A DNA stretch of 64,000 nt from Setoptus koraiensis (lineage: Eukaryota; Arthropoda): contig CM106585.1 of assembly GCA_048013815.1 (NCBI GenBank), positions 20,026,001 to 20,090,000 of the forward strand, written 5' to 3'. How positions within the stretch are numbered: the first letter of the stretch is position 1; each line of letters begins with the position of its first letter. Made by a program: the position numbers and the translations under genes. Positions 46,675-57,226 of the stretch are shown here, in pieces. The notes under the pieces were generated by a model. That model saw only the letters and a list, made by a program, of their open reading frames with translations. It was not told the origin of the DNA and made no database searches.

Positions 46675-48915
46675 ATGGAATCTCACAATGATGTCATCAG
46701 ATCTTTGAACGAGGACACATCCAGGTTCATCGCGGCAGGAGAGAAAATTGGCGACATCGAAGCGGCCGTTAGAGAACTCGTGGAAAATTCCATCGATGCA
46801 TTAGCCACGAAAATTGAGATACGTCTACGCGATTTTGGAACAAGTCTGATCGAGGTGGAAGATGATGGCGTTGGCGTCAAAGAATCAGACTTTGACAATC
46901 TAGCATCACGCTATTGCACATCAAAAATTTCAAATTTAGACAGCTTGAAAGCTCTTACAACTTTTGGATTTAGGGGTGAGGCTCTCAGTTGTCTGTGTGC
47001 CTCCGCCGATGTTACAATCGTCACTAGAAACAACGATGCACCTACTGGAACAAAGTTAGAATTTAATGAACGAGGACAGGTAAAAAAGAAAACTGTCACA
47101 GCACGAGATAGAGGTACAACTGTGAGCGTCAAACAACTATTCAAGCTAATGCCAGCCAGACGCAAGGATCTGGAGAAAAACGCCAAAAAACAATACGACA
47201 AAATAGTCAGATTAGTCCATGAGCATATTCTAGCTAGGCCACACATTAGATTTACATTGTGCAAATTAGATGGCATGAGAAAAGAGAAAGACTTTGTGCA
47301 TGGAGGCACAACGCTAGAAACTTGCCTCATTGGGATGTTTGGAATTAAAACTATGAATACACTAGTACCTTTTAAACAATCGATTGTAAAGAATGAAACG
47401 CAAAGTTCTCAGACATTCAAAACTTCTATAGCCAAATTCAAATATGACGACTCGGAGTCTGCCAATAAAAAAACTGCTGTTGATACGCCAATATTCCAAA
47501 TTTCCGGTTACATATCAAAATCCGATCTTTCATCAGGACGAAGCTCAAAAGATGGCCAGTATTTGTTCGTTAACAGAAAACCATGTGATCTACCCAAACT
47601 TAACAAGACTATTAACGAAGTGTACAAGAGTTATAATAAGAGTCAGTTCCCGTTCTTCTGTCTCTTCGTGACAGTGCAAGAATGGGCTGTTGACTTTAAC
47701 GTCCCAAGAAAGAGGGCTATTATACTAGTTAACGATAATGGTTTATGCGACATAGTGAAATCATCTTTAGATGGAATGTATGTAAGACCTAATCTTTCTA
47801 AAATAGGTGACATAGAGTCAAAAGCAAAAATGAGTTGTAGCCTTGTTGGATTAGAAAAGACAGAGGCACAAAAGTTTGTTGCGGAAGAGGATCCATCTGT
47901 AACCGATTGTCGGATCGCGATGGCGGAGGATGAACCATCTGCAACCGACCGTCGGATCGCCACAGCGAAATGTCCAGCTTCTTCAAACCCTGATTTCAAC
48001 GCGATAGCGGAAGAGGTACCAACTGCAACCGACCGCCGAATCGCCAAGGCGAAATGTCCGGCTTCTTCAAACCCTGATCTCAACGCAATAGCGCAGGATG
48101 AACCATCTGCAACCGACTGTCGGATCGCTACAGCGAAATGTCCTCCTTCTTCAAACCCTGATTTCAACGCGATAGCGGAAGAGGAACCACCTGCAACCGA
48201 CCGCCGAATCGCCAAGGCGAAATTTTCGGCTTCTATTAACCCCGACTTCAACGCGATAGCGGAAGATGAACTAAAAGCTAGTTTAAACAAGGATTCTTTT
48301 GAAAAGATGGTAATAATTGGACAATTCAACAAGGGATTCATCATAACTAAACTCGATGATCATTTATTTATCATAGATCAACATGCCAGCGACGAACGAT
48401 ATAATTATGAAGATCAATTATCTAACCCGCCGATTGTGAGGCAACCATTGGTTCACCCTAAACCTCTTTTTCTGAACTCAATGCAAGAGAAAATTCTTGA
48501 GGAGCACAAAGATCTATTTGAAAGAAAAGGATTTTCTTATAAGATTGACATGAACAAGTTGCCTGGAACTCGCGTTTCATTGACCTCCACTTCAATATGC
48601 AAAGGCACCAAGCACGATATTTATTTGGGCAAGGAGGATATTGAAGAATTAATAGGAGTTATATTGGAATCCCCCAATAGGGCAGAGGACTATACCTTAA
48701 CTAAAGTGGAAACATTATCCGCAAGCAGGGCCTGCCGCAAATCTGTAATGATTGGTTCTTCGCTGGATCACAACCAAATGAAGGAGATAGTGGTGAGAAT
48801 GGGCACATTGAAGAACCCTTGGATTTGCGCCCACGGCAGGCCCACTATTCGGCACCTATTTAATTCAAGCTGGCTGATCAAGGACGAAGCCAATCCGGCA
48901 GCACCGAGCGCTTGA
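46675..48915 (+). CDS. PMS2: DNA mismatch repair endonuclease PMS2
   Basis: This intronless 746-residue protein shows the full MutL layout. The GHKL ATPase occupies residues 25-210: ELVENSIDA at 34-42, DDGVGV at 63-68 in place of the usual DNGxG, GFRGEAL at 98-104 and DRGTTVSV. A transducer domain follows (LFVNRKPCD). A linker then carries four 28-residue repeats (residues 418-529), and the C-terminal dimerisation/endonuclease domain begins near 537 (MVIIGQFNKGFIITK). The metal-binding motif is intact: DQHASDERYNYE at 568-579 fits DQHAx2Ex4E, with SRACRKSVMIG and CAHGRP. PMS2 pairs with MLH1 to form MutL-alpha, which nicks the strand to be repaired. Length is somewhat below the human protein (862) because the linker is short. 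The 3' two fifths is repeated in reverse at 51391-52499. Confidence 0.95.
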   Translation: MESHNDVIRSLNEDTSRFIAAGEKIGDIEAAVRELVENSIDALATKIEIRLRDFGTSLIEVEDDGVGVKESDFDNLASRYCTSKISNLDSLKALTTFGFRGEALSCLCASADVTIVTRNNDAPTGTKLEFNERGQVKKKTVTARDRGTTVSVKQLFKLMPARRKDLEKNAKKQYDKIVRLVHEHILARPHIRFTLCKLDGMRKEKDFVHGGTTLETCLIGMFGIKTMNTLVPFKQSIVKNETQSSQTFKTSIAKFKYDDSESANKKTAVDTPIFQISGYISKSDLSSGRSSKDGQYLFVNRKPCDLPKLNKTINEVYKSYNKSQFPFFCLFVTVQEWAVDFNVPRKRAIILVNDNGLCDIVKSSLDGMYVRPNLSKIGDIESKAKMSCSLVGLEKTEAQKFVAEEDPSVTDCRIAMAEDEPSATDRRIATAKCPASSNPDFNAIAEEVPTATDRRIAKAKCPASSNPDLNAIAQDEPSATDCRIATAKCPPSSNPDFNAIAEEEPPATDRRIAKAKFSASINPDFNAIAEDELKASLNKDSFEKMVIIGQFNKGFIITKLDDHLFIIDQHASDERYNYEDQLSNPPIVRQPLVHPKPLFLNSMQEKILEEHKDLFERKGFSYKIDMNKLPGTRVSLTSTSICKGTKHDIYLGKEDIEELIGVILESPNRAEDYTLTKVETLSASRACRKSVMIGSSLDHNQMKEIVVRMGTLKNPWICAHGRPTIRHLFNSSWLIKDEANPAAPSA
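47926..48261 (+). repeat. 84-bp coding minisatellite in PMS2 (four units)
   Basis: Four head-to-tail units of exactly 84 bp encode E-D-E-P-S-A-T-D-R-R-I-A-T-A-K-C and P-A-S-S-N-P-D-F-N-A-I-A with small changes. A partial unit precedes them. They fill the disordered linker between the ATPase and endonuclease domains. Units 1 and 3 resemble each other more than their neighbours in part, as do 2 and 4, which suggests a doubling of a pair. Confidence 0.93.
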
Positions 48916-49740
48916 TGGCGCGTGATCATTTGAGTTGTCGTAGTAAAAAATTAGTGAGAGAAAGAGAGAGGAAGGGTAACTTATAGAAACGGTATATTGA
49001 CGTCATTAATAAAAAATGTGGTGTCTTTTTGAACTGTTGAAATAGTGAGATGAGAATTTTATCCAAACGATGGCGCCACACACCAGTTTGAAAATGTTCG
49101 GCGTCATCGACCGGTGTGCGCATGATCAGTGACAATGAATGGGGGAAAATGAAAATGTTAGCGAATTTTGCCATTTTGGAATGGCAATGCCATTGAATAG
49201 CTGATGCGCAAACGCATAGACGCACGCGGGCAAGGGGGTTGAATTGTCAGTATGGTGGGGGGATGGCGAGGGGAAAACCAGTTCGATGGCTTGTTTGGTG
49301 CATGCAGCGAACTGTAAATTAAAATGTTGGCGTGACAGACGGGCAAGCAGATCGAACGATGGAATAAAGTTGTGTGTTATGCGCGAGAGAACATTTGGCT
49401 AGTGAGCACGGAGCAGCGAACATCGCGGCCGCCTTTACACCACCTAAACGAGAGATATTCGTTCGTTTGTGTATTACGTTCGTCGTCTACCTATCCCTGC
49501 GTTACCTCTTTACACAATCTTTATCCAATCGAATTTCTCTATCATCGCTATCACTATTATTATTATTATTGATACTATTATTAATTATTACTCATTAATT
49601 ATTGTTAAATCGTCATTATTGAATCATTATTACATCATCATCGACATCACAGCACGCACACACACACACATACACATACACAGAATAATTATTACTAGAT
49701 GACTAAACAGACACAAGCCTTTGATTCTCGTGCTCTTACT
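48916..49740 (+). other. PMS2 3' flank and upstream region of a downstream gene
   Basis: Contains the PMS2 3' end (AATAAA near 49008), a GGGGGG patch near 49255, a TTATTATTATTATT run near 49554 and a CA run near 49655. The mirror (50600-51390) is nearly identical. I see no gene in it. It likely holds the promoter of the N/Q-rich gene whose ATG is at 50570 in the mirror arm. Confidence 0.5.
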
Positions 49741-50139
49741 ATGATGACATCTCACACTAACAGATTTTATACTCACACCAAATGTGTGCGGTGAGCACAG
49801 TTTGTTGGAGCAAATTGCAAAAACACACAGTCAGCATGCACTTCAGCACCTCTATTATGCCTCTGCTCACATCACCACGCACCACGCGGTGACTATTTTA
49901 GGATGGAGCCTCAAACAAGCCCCAATTCACAAACCTCATTGGCGCATCCGCCGAAGCTAGTTAACAACAAGCTACCAGTACTGACACAAACCTACAACAA
50001 CATCTGGATGATACAGCAACTATGCAGACACAACCAAACCCAACAACAAATCCAACAACAGTCTACACAAATAATAGATCGCAGCCAACTGGTAATAGAT
50101 ACTCCTGACCACAACCATGCAATAATATTCATGTGACTA
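49741..50139 (+). pseudogene. Diverged mirror of the N/Q-rich first exon
   Basis: It aligns base by base with 50570-50195 of the other strand, from ATGATGACATCTCA onward, but small insertions and substitutions end the frame after about 17 codons. CAA runs of the mirror arm appear broken up here. Decay after duplication or poor consensus quality next to a palindrome centre would both give this. Confidence 0.5.
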
Positions 50140-50194
50140 CCAATCGTTGGAGCGAGTCCACCCAGGCAGTGTGAACGTCGCTCCAACGATTTGG
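50140..50194. repeat. Perfect-stem hairpin at the palindrome centre
   Basis: CCAATCGTTGGAGCGA (50140-50155) pairs with TCGCTCCAACGATTTGG (50178-50194), allowing one extra T, around a loop of 22 nt. This is the turning point of the palindrome. Confidence 0.85.
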
Positions 50195-50570
50195 TATTGT
50201 GACAGCATAAATTTATGGCATTGTTGGCGTTATTATTATTATTACCATTGCTGCTATTATTATTTGTGTAGCTGTTGTTGTTGTTGTTGTTGTTTTGTTG
50301 TTGCTGCAAGTTGCTGTATAAATCCTGATTGTTGTTGTTGTTTGTGGTATTACTGTTATTGTTGTTATTATTCGATGGCGCCAATGAGTTGTTGTTGTCT
50401 TGTTGTTGCTCCAATCCTAAAATAGTCACCTGGCTTGGCTGGTGGTGATGGTGAGCAGTGGCATAATAATGGTGCTGATGCTGCTGATGGTTGCCCCCAA
50501 TTTGCTCCAACAAACTGTGCTCACCGGCACTATTTGGTGTGTATAAAATCTGTTGTTGAGATGTCATCAT
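50178..50570 (-). CDS. Asn/Gln/His-rich N-terminal exon of an unknown gene, cut at the palindrome centre
   Basis: About 130 residues start MMTSQQQILYTPNSAGEHSL, then LLEQIGGNHQQHQHHYYATA, a short PSQVTILGLEQQQ segment, long Asn and Gln runs and NAINLCCHNTKSLERRSHC before the axis is reached. The text suggests the activation-type N-terminus of a transcription regulator, but no domain is present and I do not recognise it. Residues after the axis come from the opposite arm and cannot be the true continuation. It lies downstream of PMS2 on the same strand. Confidence 0.55.
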
Positions 50571-51390
50571 AGTAAGAGCACGAGATTCATTGGCTTGTGT
50601 TGTTTGTCATCTAGTAATAATTATTCTGTGTATGTGTGTGTGTGTGCGTGCTGTGATGTCGATGATGATGTAATAATGATTCAATAATGACGATTTAACA
50701 ATAATTAATGAGTAATAATTAATAATAGTATCAATAATAATAATAATAATAGTGATAGCGATGATAGAGAAATTCGATTGGATAAAGATTGTGTAAAGAG
50801 GTAACGCAGGGATAGGTAGACGACGAACGTAATACACAAACGAACGAATATCTCTCGTTTAGGTGGTGTAAAGGCGGCCGCGATGTTCGCTGCTCCGTGC
50901 TCACTAGCCAAATGTTCTCTCGCGCATAACACACAACTTTATTCCATCGTTCGATCTGCTTGCCCGTCTGTCACGCCAACATTTTAATTTACAGTTCGCT
51001 GCATGCACCAAACAAGCCATCGAACTGGTTTTCCCCTCGCCATACCCCCACCATACTGACAATTCAACCCCCTTGCCCGCGTGCGTCTATGCGTTTGCGC
51101 ATCAGCTATTCAATGGCATTGCCATTCCAAAATGGCAAAATTCGCTAACATTTTCATTTTCCCCCATTCATTGTCACTGATCATGCGCACACCGGTCGAT
51201 GACGCCGAATATTTTCAAACTGGTGTGTGGCGCCATCGTTTGGATAAAATTCTCATCTCACTATTTCAACAGTTCAAAAAGACACCACATTTTTTATTAA
51301 TGACGTCAATATACCGTTTCTATAAGTTACCCTTCCTCTCTCTTTCTCTCACTAATTTTTTACTACGACAACTCAAATGATCACGCGCCA

Positions 51391-52499
51391 TCAAGCGCTC
51401 GGTGCTGCCGGATTGGCTTCGTCCTTGATCAGCCAGCTTGAATTAAATAGGTGCCGAATAGTGGGCCTGCCGTGGGCGCAAATCCAAGGGTTCTTCAATG
51501 TGCCCATTCTCACCACTATCTCCTTCATTTGGTTGTGATCCAGCGAAGAACCAATCATTACAGATTTGCGGCAGGCCCTGCTTGCGGATAATGTTTCCAC
51601 TTTAGTTAAGGTATAGTCCTCTGCCCTATTGGGGGATTCCAATATAACTCCTATTAATTCTTCAATATCCTCCTTGCCCAAATAAATATCGTGCTTGGTG
51701 CCTTTGCATATTGAAGTGGAGGTCAATGAAACGCGAGTTCCAGGCAACTTGTTCATGTCAATCTTATAAGAAAATCCTTTTCTTTCAAATAGATCTTTGT
51801 GCTCCTCAAGAATTTTCTCTTGCATTGAGTTCAGAAAAAGAGGTTTAGGGTGAACCAATGGTTGCCTCACAATCGGCGGGTTAGATAATTGATCTTCATA
51901 ATTATATCGTTCGTCGCTGGCATGTTGATCTATGATAAATAAATGATCATCGAGTTTAGTTATGATGAATCCCTTGTTGAATTGTCCAATTATTACCATC
52001 TTTTCAAAAGAATCCTTGTTTAAACTAGCTTTTAGTTCATCTTCCGCTATCGCGTTGAAGTCGGGGTTAATAGAAGCCGAAAATTTCGCCTTGGCGATTC
52101 GGCGGTCGGTTGCAGGTGGTTCCTCTTCCGCTATCGCGTTGAAATCAGGGTTTGAAGAAGGAGGACATTTCGCTGTGGCGATCCGACAGTCGGTTGCGAT
52201 GGTTCATCCTGCGCTATCGCGTTGAATTCCGGGTTTTTAGAAGCCGCAAATTTCGCCTTGGCGATTCGGCGGTCGGTTGCAGTTGGTACCTCTTCCGCTA
52301 TCGCGTTGAAATCAGGGTTTGAAGAAGCTGGACATTTCGCTGTGGCGATCCGACGGTCGGTTGCAGATGGTTCATCCTCCGCCATCGCGATCCGACAATC
52401 GGTTACAGATGGATCCTCTTCCGCAACAAACTTTTGTGCCTCTGTTTTTTCTAATCCAACAAGGCTACAACTCATTTTTGCTTTTGACTCTATGTCACC
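51391..52499 (-). pseudogene. PMS2 partial inverted copy, broken by the gap and one frameshift
   Basis: It mirrors PMS2 from codon ~379 to the stop. The endonuclease domain frame (51999 to 51391) is unchanged in sequence, including DQHASDERYNYE. In the third 84-bp unit one base is missing near 52197 relative to the intact gene, shifting the frame, and the unit's preceding 50 bp differ at about eight positions (F-A-A-S-K-N-P-E-F versus C-P-A-S-S-N-P-D-L). The 5' part is lost in the N gap. Confidence 0.8.
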
Positions 52500-52999
52500 N
52501 NNNNNNNNNNNNNNNNNNNNNNNNNNNNNNNNNNNNNNNNNNNNNNNNNNNNNNNNNNNNNNNNNNNNNNNNNNNNNNNNNNNNNNNNNNNNNNNNNNNN
52601 NNNNNNNNNNNNNNNNNNNNNNNNNNNNNNNNNNNNNNNNNNNNNNNNNNNNNNNNNNNNNNNNNNNNNNNNNNNNNNNNNNNNNNNNNNNNNNNNNNNN
52701 NNNNNNNNNNNNNNNNNNNNNNNNNNNNNNNNNNNNNNNNNNNNNNNNNNNNNNNNNNNNNNNNNNNNNNNNNNNNNNNNNNNNNNNNNNNNNNNNNNNN
52801 NNNNNNNNNNNNNNNNNNNNNNNNNNNNNNNNNNNNNNNNNNNNNNNNNNNNNNNNNNNNNNNNNNNNNNNNNNNNNNNNNNNNNNNNNNNNNNNNNNNN
52901 NNNNNNNNNNNNNNNNNNNNNNNNNNNNNNNNNNNNNNNNNNNNNNNNNNNNNNNNNNNNNNNNNNNNNNNNNNNNNNNNNNNNNNNNNNNNNNNNNNN
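52500..52999. other. Assembly gap, 500 N
   Basis: Exactly 500 Ns, the usual placeholder for a gap of unknown size. It starts inside the PMS2 copy and ends just 3' of the first NRF-6-like gene. Confidence 0.99.
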
Positions 53000-53059
53000 C
53001 GTCACGGCGACGAGCTCGCCTCTATGATGGCCACAATATATTGTTGAACGGGAGCCCCA

Positions 53060-55799
53060 TTATTGCGACGCCTTGCCGTTCATGGGCTCACCAAAGAAGA
53101 GATGATTGTGGTGTGCGTTTTTCGTCGGTTTCTCTTGCTCATTAACCACTTTATCTGCGCTTGTGACTAGTAGGGGCGATGCAAGTAACAAATTGCACAA
53201 CTCAATCATTGGATACTCAAACAAAATATAAGCGAGGCACGCTAATAAAGCACAACCTGCGTATATGAACAATACCTGGCTGACCATCACTGGCCACGAG
53301 AACGCTAGAATGTGTTCAGTGGACATTAGCAGATATAATATAAAATGCCAATTGTATAAGCTGACGCCATAGTTCAATTTGGCCAATGTTGTCCAGATGG
53401 GACGCCGGATAAATTTATCCCATTTTTTGTGCTCGGTTGTGCACATTTCCATCAGAACGGAACCATATACTAGCAAGAGGAGAGTTCGAAAGTGAGTGAA
53501 AATTAAATTTACCAGCAGTTTGAGCCAAGGGCCCAGATATCCATCTGGGCCGTCTAATGTGGAGGCGTAAAAGGTGCATAGATGGACGACGGGATAAAGA
53601 TAGATGCCAACTCTGTTGAAATTAATCATCCATTCGGGCCATCGCTCAATCACTCGCTCGTCGTACAGATATAGAATGTAGCCCAATATTAGGCCACCGA
53701 TACAAATATTCAATCTGTACTGGGGCATATAATAGGCATAGGTGGCGAACTTGAACGAAGTGAACAGTCCGCTGAGCCTAACTTTTGAGGTTTCCATCAG
53801 CGAGCCGCCCAGCTCGTCGTAAACAATATACTGAAAGTGGGTGGCCATCGCAATGACGATCACATACATCACAAGCGCTGTCTTCCGGGCCCTTCGTTGG
53901 TCGTCGAAGACATCGTATAAACAAATGAGATGATATTAATGAATGATCAATTATTGGTGTGCGCTAGGACTGAGTCCAAAACTCTATGTACAACACTCAC
54001 CTGGCCAGGAAATAAATCAGAGGAACGGCCACCAGGCTAAACTGTAAATCTATGGAGCTGGTCCAAAACGGTATGATGCACTGCTTGTTTATGTCTCTGG
54101 TGTTCAATAGCGACGAAAACATGGTCCACCAGGTCTCCTGTTTGCACTCTAGCGACATCAGCCCCTTCGAGGTTCCGTAGTCCCAAAGAGGCCCGCTACC
54201 AACAAACACGTACAGATATTTGACAAACCAAAGAACAAGTATATACAGAGGCAAAAAGCGAGCGTAACGCCGTATAGAGAATTTCGCACTCAATCTGGCA
54301 ACATCCGTCAGGGGCATAGCTCGAATGATCGTGTTGACGCTCTTATTTGCTGCACAATGGCAGCTTTGGTGACCGGAAGCAGATCCTAATTGCATATCAG
54401 GTGATGTTTGGCTGCAAATACATTCGTTCTGAATAGTTGAAGTCCATTTTTTTAAATTTGTAAACGAGATTAATGTGCTGGAGATGAGCAGAAAAGCGTC
54501 TACTGCTGATAGATACACTACTAATGACAATGTTCTTGCATCGCTATCCACTCGCTTAAATGTCTCCAAACGATCCGTCGTGATCACTGTCGAGAACCAC
54601 AAATAGTGTAAAGCCACCTCCACTAGCATAACACACACTTTGATTATGTTGAAAATGTCGAAATTGATCCTTTTGACTAGCTGCTTCTGCTTTTGTTGAG
54701 GCTGCGGAAACAAATTATTGATCGCTCTCCGGATGCTGAGCGCCTTAGATAATTGATGGAATTTCGTCTTTGATAACGACAGTGCGAGCGGCGAACCCCC
54801 ATCCGTTCTATCGTCCAGTGCGAATTTCATTGATTTCATTTGTTTCTCGTACAAAAAATTTGACAATATCATGATTGTTATCCACAGCGCAATGAACGTC
54901 ACAAACACATAAAACGTCCAATCATATTTACGCAGAGGACTCCTCTCATCGGGCAAGCAGTAGATGCTCTCCAAATGTATTCGTCGATGAAAGAATCCCT
55001 CTGGTATGTTGTGCAACATCAACCTATTAAGTTGTTGTAAATAATTGTTACCTAAACTTGTATCACATGTTTCTGGCAGACACAATGCAACATTGACATA
55101 GGGCTCGTTAGTGCGATTGAAACGTGACGGTAATCGCATCTCGGACCACATGTCCAGCTTAGCATTGCCCATACAATATCTCATCTTGATATCGTTGGGC
55201 GCTCTCACTTGTTTATCCTCATCTCGACTAATGGCATCTATTCGACTGTTGATGCACTGACTGTAGGCGCCCAAAAACATGTTGTTGCCATAATTGACGC
55301 CATTGTCCGGCTTGCCGAACGAATCCAAATAGTTGGCCAGCTGAAATTTCCATTTGGGCTCGATGTGAATGTCCTGTCGGCTGAAACTGGCGCCCTCATC
55401 CTTGGAGTACCTGTCAAACAGATCAAAAATTGTGTTGAGGTCCCGACGACAATCGGCATCGTTCGCCACGGGTTGACCGCTGACATTGAGATTATATTGG
55501 TCGAGTTGTAGGTCGCCACTGTTGTATTCGTAGATGCCAGCAAATTCCCAAAATCTCATATAGTTCGCAGTGTACACAGAGCCCAAATATCTGCTCTCTG
55601 GATTGGCATAATGATCAACAAGTCGGCCTCCCGTTTCATCCAACAATTCAACATCGTAATTCTCTTCCATGGTGACCGTAAATGTTAATTGATGGTCTTG
55701 CAACAGATCGGCTCGCACACCGTCTAGACCGACGCTCGATAGTAGCAGCAGTAGTTTCAGGATGACAATTTTCGTTTTTATCCAATCGCACTCACTCAT
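53060..55799 (-). CDS. NRF-6-like multipass membrane acyltransferase, copy 1 (two exons)
   Basis: Exon 1 is 55799-54001 and exon 2 is 53891-53060, with donor CCAG|GTGAGT and acceptor CAACGAAG|GGCC; the product is about 876 aa. It has a signal peptide (cut near VRA, residue 31) and an extracellular NRF domain (residues ~110-275) with the family cysteines, including CRRDL, W-K-F-Q-L-A-N-Y-L-D-S-F-G-K, YSQC, YCMG and CLPETC. About ten membrane segments of the acyltransferase-3 fold follow, with SAVDAFLLISSTLIS, RRYARFLPLY and the W-W-T-M-F-S-S-L-L segment. The namesake C. elegans protein affects lipid and yolk transport and fluoxetine response; the substrate is unknown. The usual FxxSG of the VD-F-SG motif reads SS here. 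Likely plasma membrane or ER. Confidence 0.9.
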
Positions 55800-57226
55800 C
55801 TTGTTTTCGCCGCTGGCAACCTGAGTCGATTAATTGTAGCAATCCAAATACTTATCTACTTATTGATTGATTGCGCTTGCTTGCTATATATTTTTGGATG
55901 ATTAACTATTTGGTGACTCTCGCTATTTGTTGTTGCCAGTTTTTGCGAGCGTCAACTTTTTTCGCGCTACGTGTTTCGACAAGTTATCGTGAACTGATGC
56001 GACCAGTTACCGAGGTGCATTACGTTTATAATTGCCTCGTTACTGAATAATTTTCACTCAAAATTCACTGGTTTTGTACCAGTACTAGTACCAGATGTTG
56101 TGTGTGCGTTCATACACCATAGCCATTGCTTCCGGCAGCAGATTCGCTCATTTTACCCCGTTTAGTCACTTTTTGATCGACGGCGAACGAGCCTTTCGTC
56201 GTGCAAAACAAAGTCAACGCAACTATCAGATGAAAGTTGTTCTATTTGACACAAACTTAACTATCATCTTGTGACCCTCACATGACCTGGCAGTAGCAAT
56301 TGATAGTGGCCTTGCAAAAGCATAAACTGGCCTAACAAGTGCTCCGGTATAAACTCATCGGTTTAAACCACTTTCTGCCAGAGTGTTAGCCATTCCCACC
56401 GGAACAACGGAAGCCTAACGAACGAATTGTGGCGTCTTTATCTCTATCATCGATCTATCCATGAAAGAGCGGCATTCTCTTTCCATTCGGCCGATGTTTG
56501 GACTGTCGTTGAGTTCATGTTTTTGTTGCTTAAACTTGTTTGAAAATGAATATTTCCACTCTAGGATTCATCCGAATTATCGAGTATTTAATATTTTTCA
56601 ATCGGTACACTTGCTACAAATACCTGAATTTACTCTCATCTTTCTATATTCCTCATGCAGACATAGTAAACAATTTAGATCTCCATCATTTGAGAAACGA
56701 GTTTGAGCGTGAAGATTTGCATTTCGCTAAGATGACCTCGATTGTCAGATGGAGTGCGGAGAATCGCTTACTTTGTAGTACATAGATTGTACAGCTCACT
56801 GCCTGTTGCTCTCAAGAACGAGTTTCCCAACGATATTGTTACGTCATCGACAGTAAAACTCAATCAACCTGTTCAGCTTTCTAACTCTCTCTTCCTGCCG
56901 CAAAACGAAGTGCAACTGACTGATGAAAGATCAATGATTCCAAGAAGTTTAATGAGGTGACAGAGGTAATGTTCACGTGGTTGAGGTTACGCAAGATTGA
57001 GCTTTGCTTGGACTATTGATTTCTCAAATTTCAATTTCTCGCTCCATATGAAATATTAGACAAACATATTACAGCGCAACTCTGATATAGATTAGTGTTT
57101 ATTTAGCAGTGTATGTTATATGAATGTCTAATACAATCGATGCAAGAGTCTGCTTCGACACCAAATCGTCACGGCGACGAGCTCGCCTCTATGATGGCCA
57201 CAATATATTGTTGAACGGGAGCCCAA
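55800..57226. other. Intergenic region between the two NRF-6-like genes
   Basis: The part next to copy 1 (55800-56060) is its promoter: a TATATA patch on the minus strand near 55885-55890 is matched in copy 2 near 60040-60048. From about 56400 to 57110 is sequence I do not recognise; frames at 56461-56960 overlap each other and show no domain. The last 60 bp are the 3' flank of copy 2. Confidence 0.5.

Larger units (their letters stand above)
47808..52499. repeat. PMS2 palindrome: inverted repeat, axis near 50166
   Basis: Positions mirror each other with sums near 100303-100306. The outer arms (about 47808-49690 and 50640-52499) differ at only scattered bases, roughly 99% alike. The inner parts (49700-50139 and 50195-50630) stay alignable but at perhaps 75%. 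The right arm ends at the N gap, so the true length is unknown. Unlike the ATPAF2 duplication, non-coding arm sequence is almost unchanged, so this is either very recent, kept alike by conversion, or an assembly product. Confidence 0.9.
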
